64,000 nt of DNA from Niallia sp. Man26 (GTDB lineage Bacteria > Bacillota > Bacilli > Bacillales > Cytobacillaceae): NCBI RefSeq assembly GCF_022049065.2, contig NZ_CP095743.1:2123001-2187000 (forward strand), in the 5' to 3' direction. The notes beneath the pieces were generated by a model. That model saw only the letters and a program-made list of their open reading frames with translations. It was not told the DNA's origin and did no database searches. Position numbers and translations under genes: made by a program. Of this stretch, positions 63,864-64,000 are shown piece by piece. Position 1 is the first letter of the stretch. The number at the start of each line of letters is the position of its first letter.

Positions 63864-64000
63864 TTATAGCAGCTGGCGATAAATCGCTTCAATATCTGCT
63901 ACACTTAATTTTTTTGGATTATTATTTAACAAACGGGTGACTTGTGAAGCTGATACAGAAATTTCCGGCAATTCTTCCTCTTTAACACCATAGCTTTTAA
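63864..64000 (-). CDS. Iron-containing alcohol dehydrogenase, C-terminal fragment at the window edge
   Basis: Only the last 45 or so codons lie in the window. They read KSYGVKEEELPEISVSAS, then QVTRLLNNNPKKLSVADIEAIYRQLL and stop. The R-LL-NNPKKL-DI-AIYR ending is the C-terminal signature of Fe-dependent alcohol dehydrogenases. The gene is the one before the kinase in the same orientation, 9 bp apart, so it is probably part of the same operon. The 5' part lies outside. Confidence 0.75.
   Translation of the reverse strand, partial: KSYGVKEEELPEISVSASQVTRLLNNNPKKLSVADIEAIYRQLL

Noticed and set aside
1..64000. CRISPR arrays, IS elements, prophage genes, tRNA or rRNA genes
   Set aside because: No repeat-spacer pattern, transposase or integrase, tRNA cloverleaf or rRNA sequence was recognised on either strand.

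Overview
The window is a stretch of chromosome from a low-GC, endospore-forming member of the Bacillaceae. The evidence is an H-type small acid-soluble spore protein (sspH, 48450-48629), a YjcZ-type Gly/Tyr-rich sporulation peptide (42556-42681), strong AGGAGG-like ribosome binding sites, frequent TTG/GTG starts, and Bacillus-style regulation: three T-boxes, a TPP riboswitch, a cre site, a TnrA/GlnR box and Zur boxes. It is not B. subtilis itself, because the trp operon carries its own trpG and is preceded by two tandem Trp T-boxes. I do not assign a genus. I saw no rRNA, tRNA, IS element, prophage or CRISPR array; this is core and soft-core chromosome.

Layout. 1-7 kb: an Lrp regulator, a HAD phosphatase, an RlmI-type rRNA methyltransferase, a sigma factor/ClpP-paralogue operon, a DUF3885 protein, a PadR/HAAS membrane pair and a YitT protein. 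7-14.4 kb: an AEC transporter, proBA behind a proline T-box, a Cof-type phosphatase, a DMT transporter and an ABC exporter. 14.6-24.8 kb: LysR, DJ-1/PfpI, GNAT and monooxygenase genes; an ECF sigma-PadR-HAAS/SEDS operon; Zur-boxed rpmE2 and an unknown gene; a TetR-amidohydrolase pair with matching palindromes; Lrp, SDR and DUF554 genes. 24.9-31.9 kb: trpEGDCFBA. 32-38 kb: MOSC, MFS and fruRKA with a cre site inside its promoter. 38-42.3 kb: a small membrane protein, GNAT, a DEDDh exonuclease with a DUF294 nucleotidyltransferase, and amtB. 42.5-45.4 kb: a YjcZ peptide and thiMDE under a TPP riboswitch. 45.4-49.4 kb: a YcgR/YcgQ-type permease pair, a His-rich CobW GTPase, sspH and a YesK-like protein. 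49.6-58 kb: an SH3b wall protein, DUF378, HemAT, a PAS-PAS-GGDEF protein, a polysaccharide deacetylase, a YqcI/YcgG protein, MFS, an orphan small protein and DUF1697. 58.3-64 kb: an acid-sugar catabolic region with an SLC13 permease, a BNR/sialidase-fold protein, PdxA2, a DUF1537 kinase and the C-terminus of an iron alcohol dehydrogenase.

Functional themes. Amino-acid synthesis (Pro, Trp) is read out through tRNA charging, thiamine salvage through TPP, fructose uptake through CcpA and FruR, ammonium uptake through TnrA/GlnR, and zinc through Zur. The least conventional pieces are the 58-64 kb acid-sugar region with a cytoplasmic sialidase-like protein, the sigma/PadR/HAAS-SEDS operon, the sigma-ClpP operon, and a Zur-box-preceded gene of unknown function.
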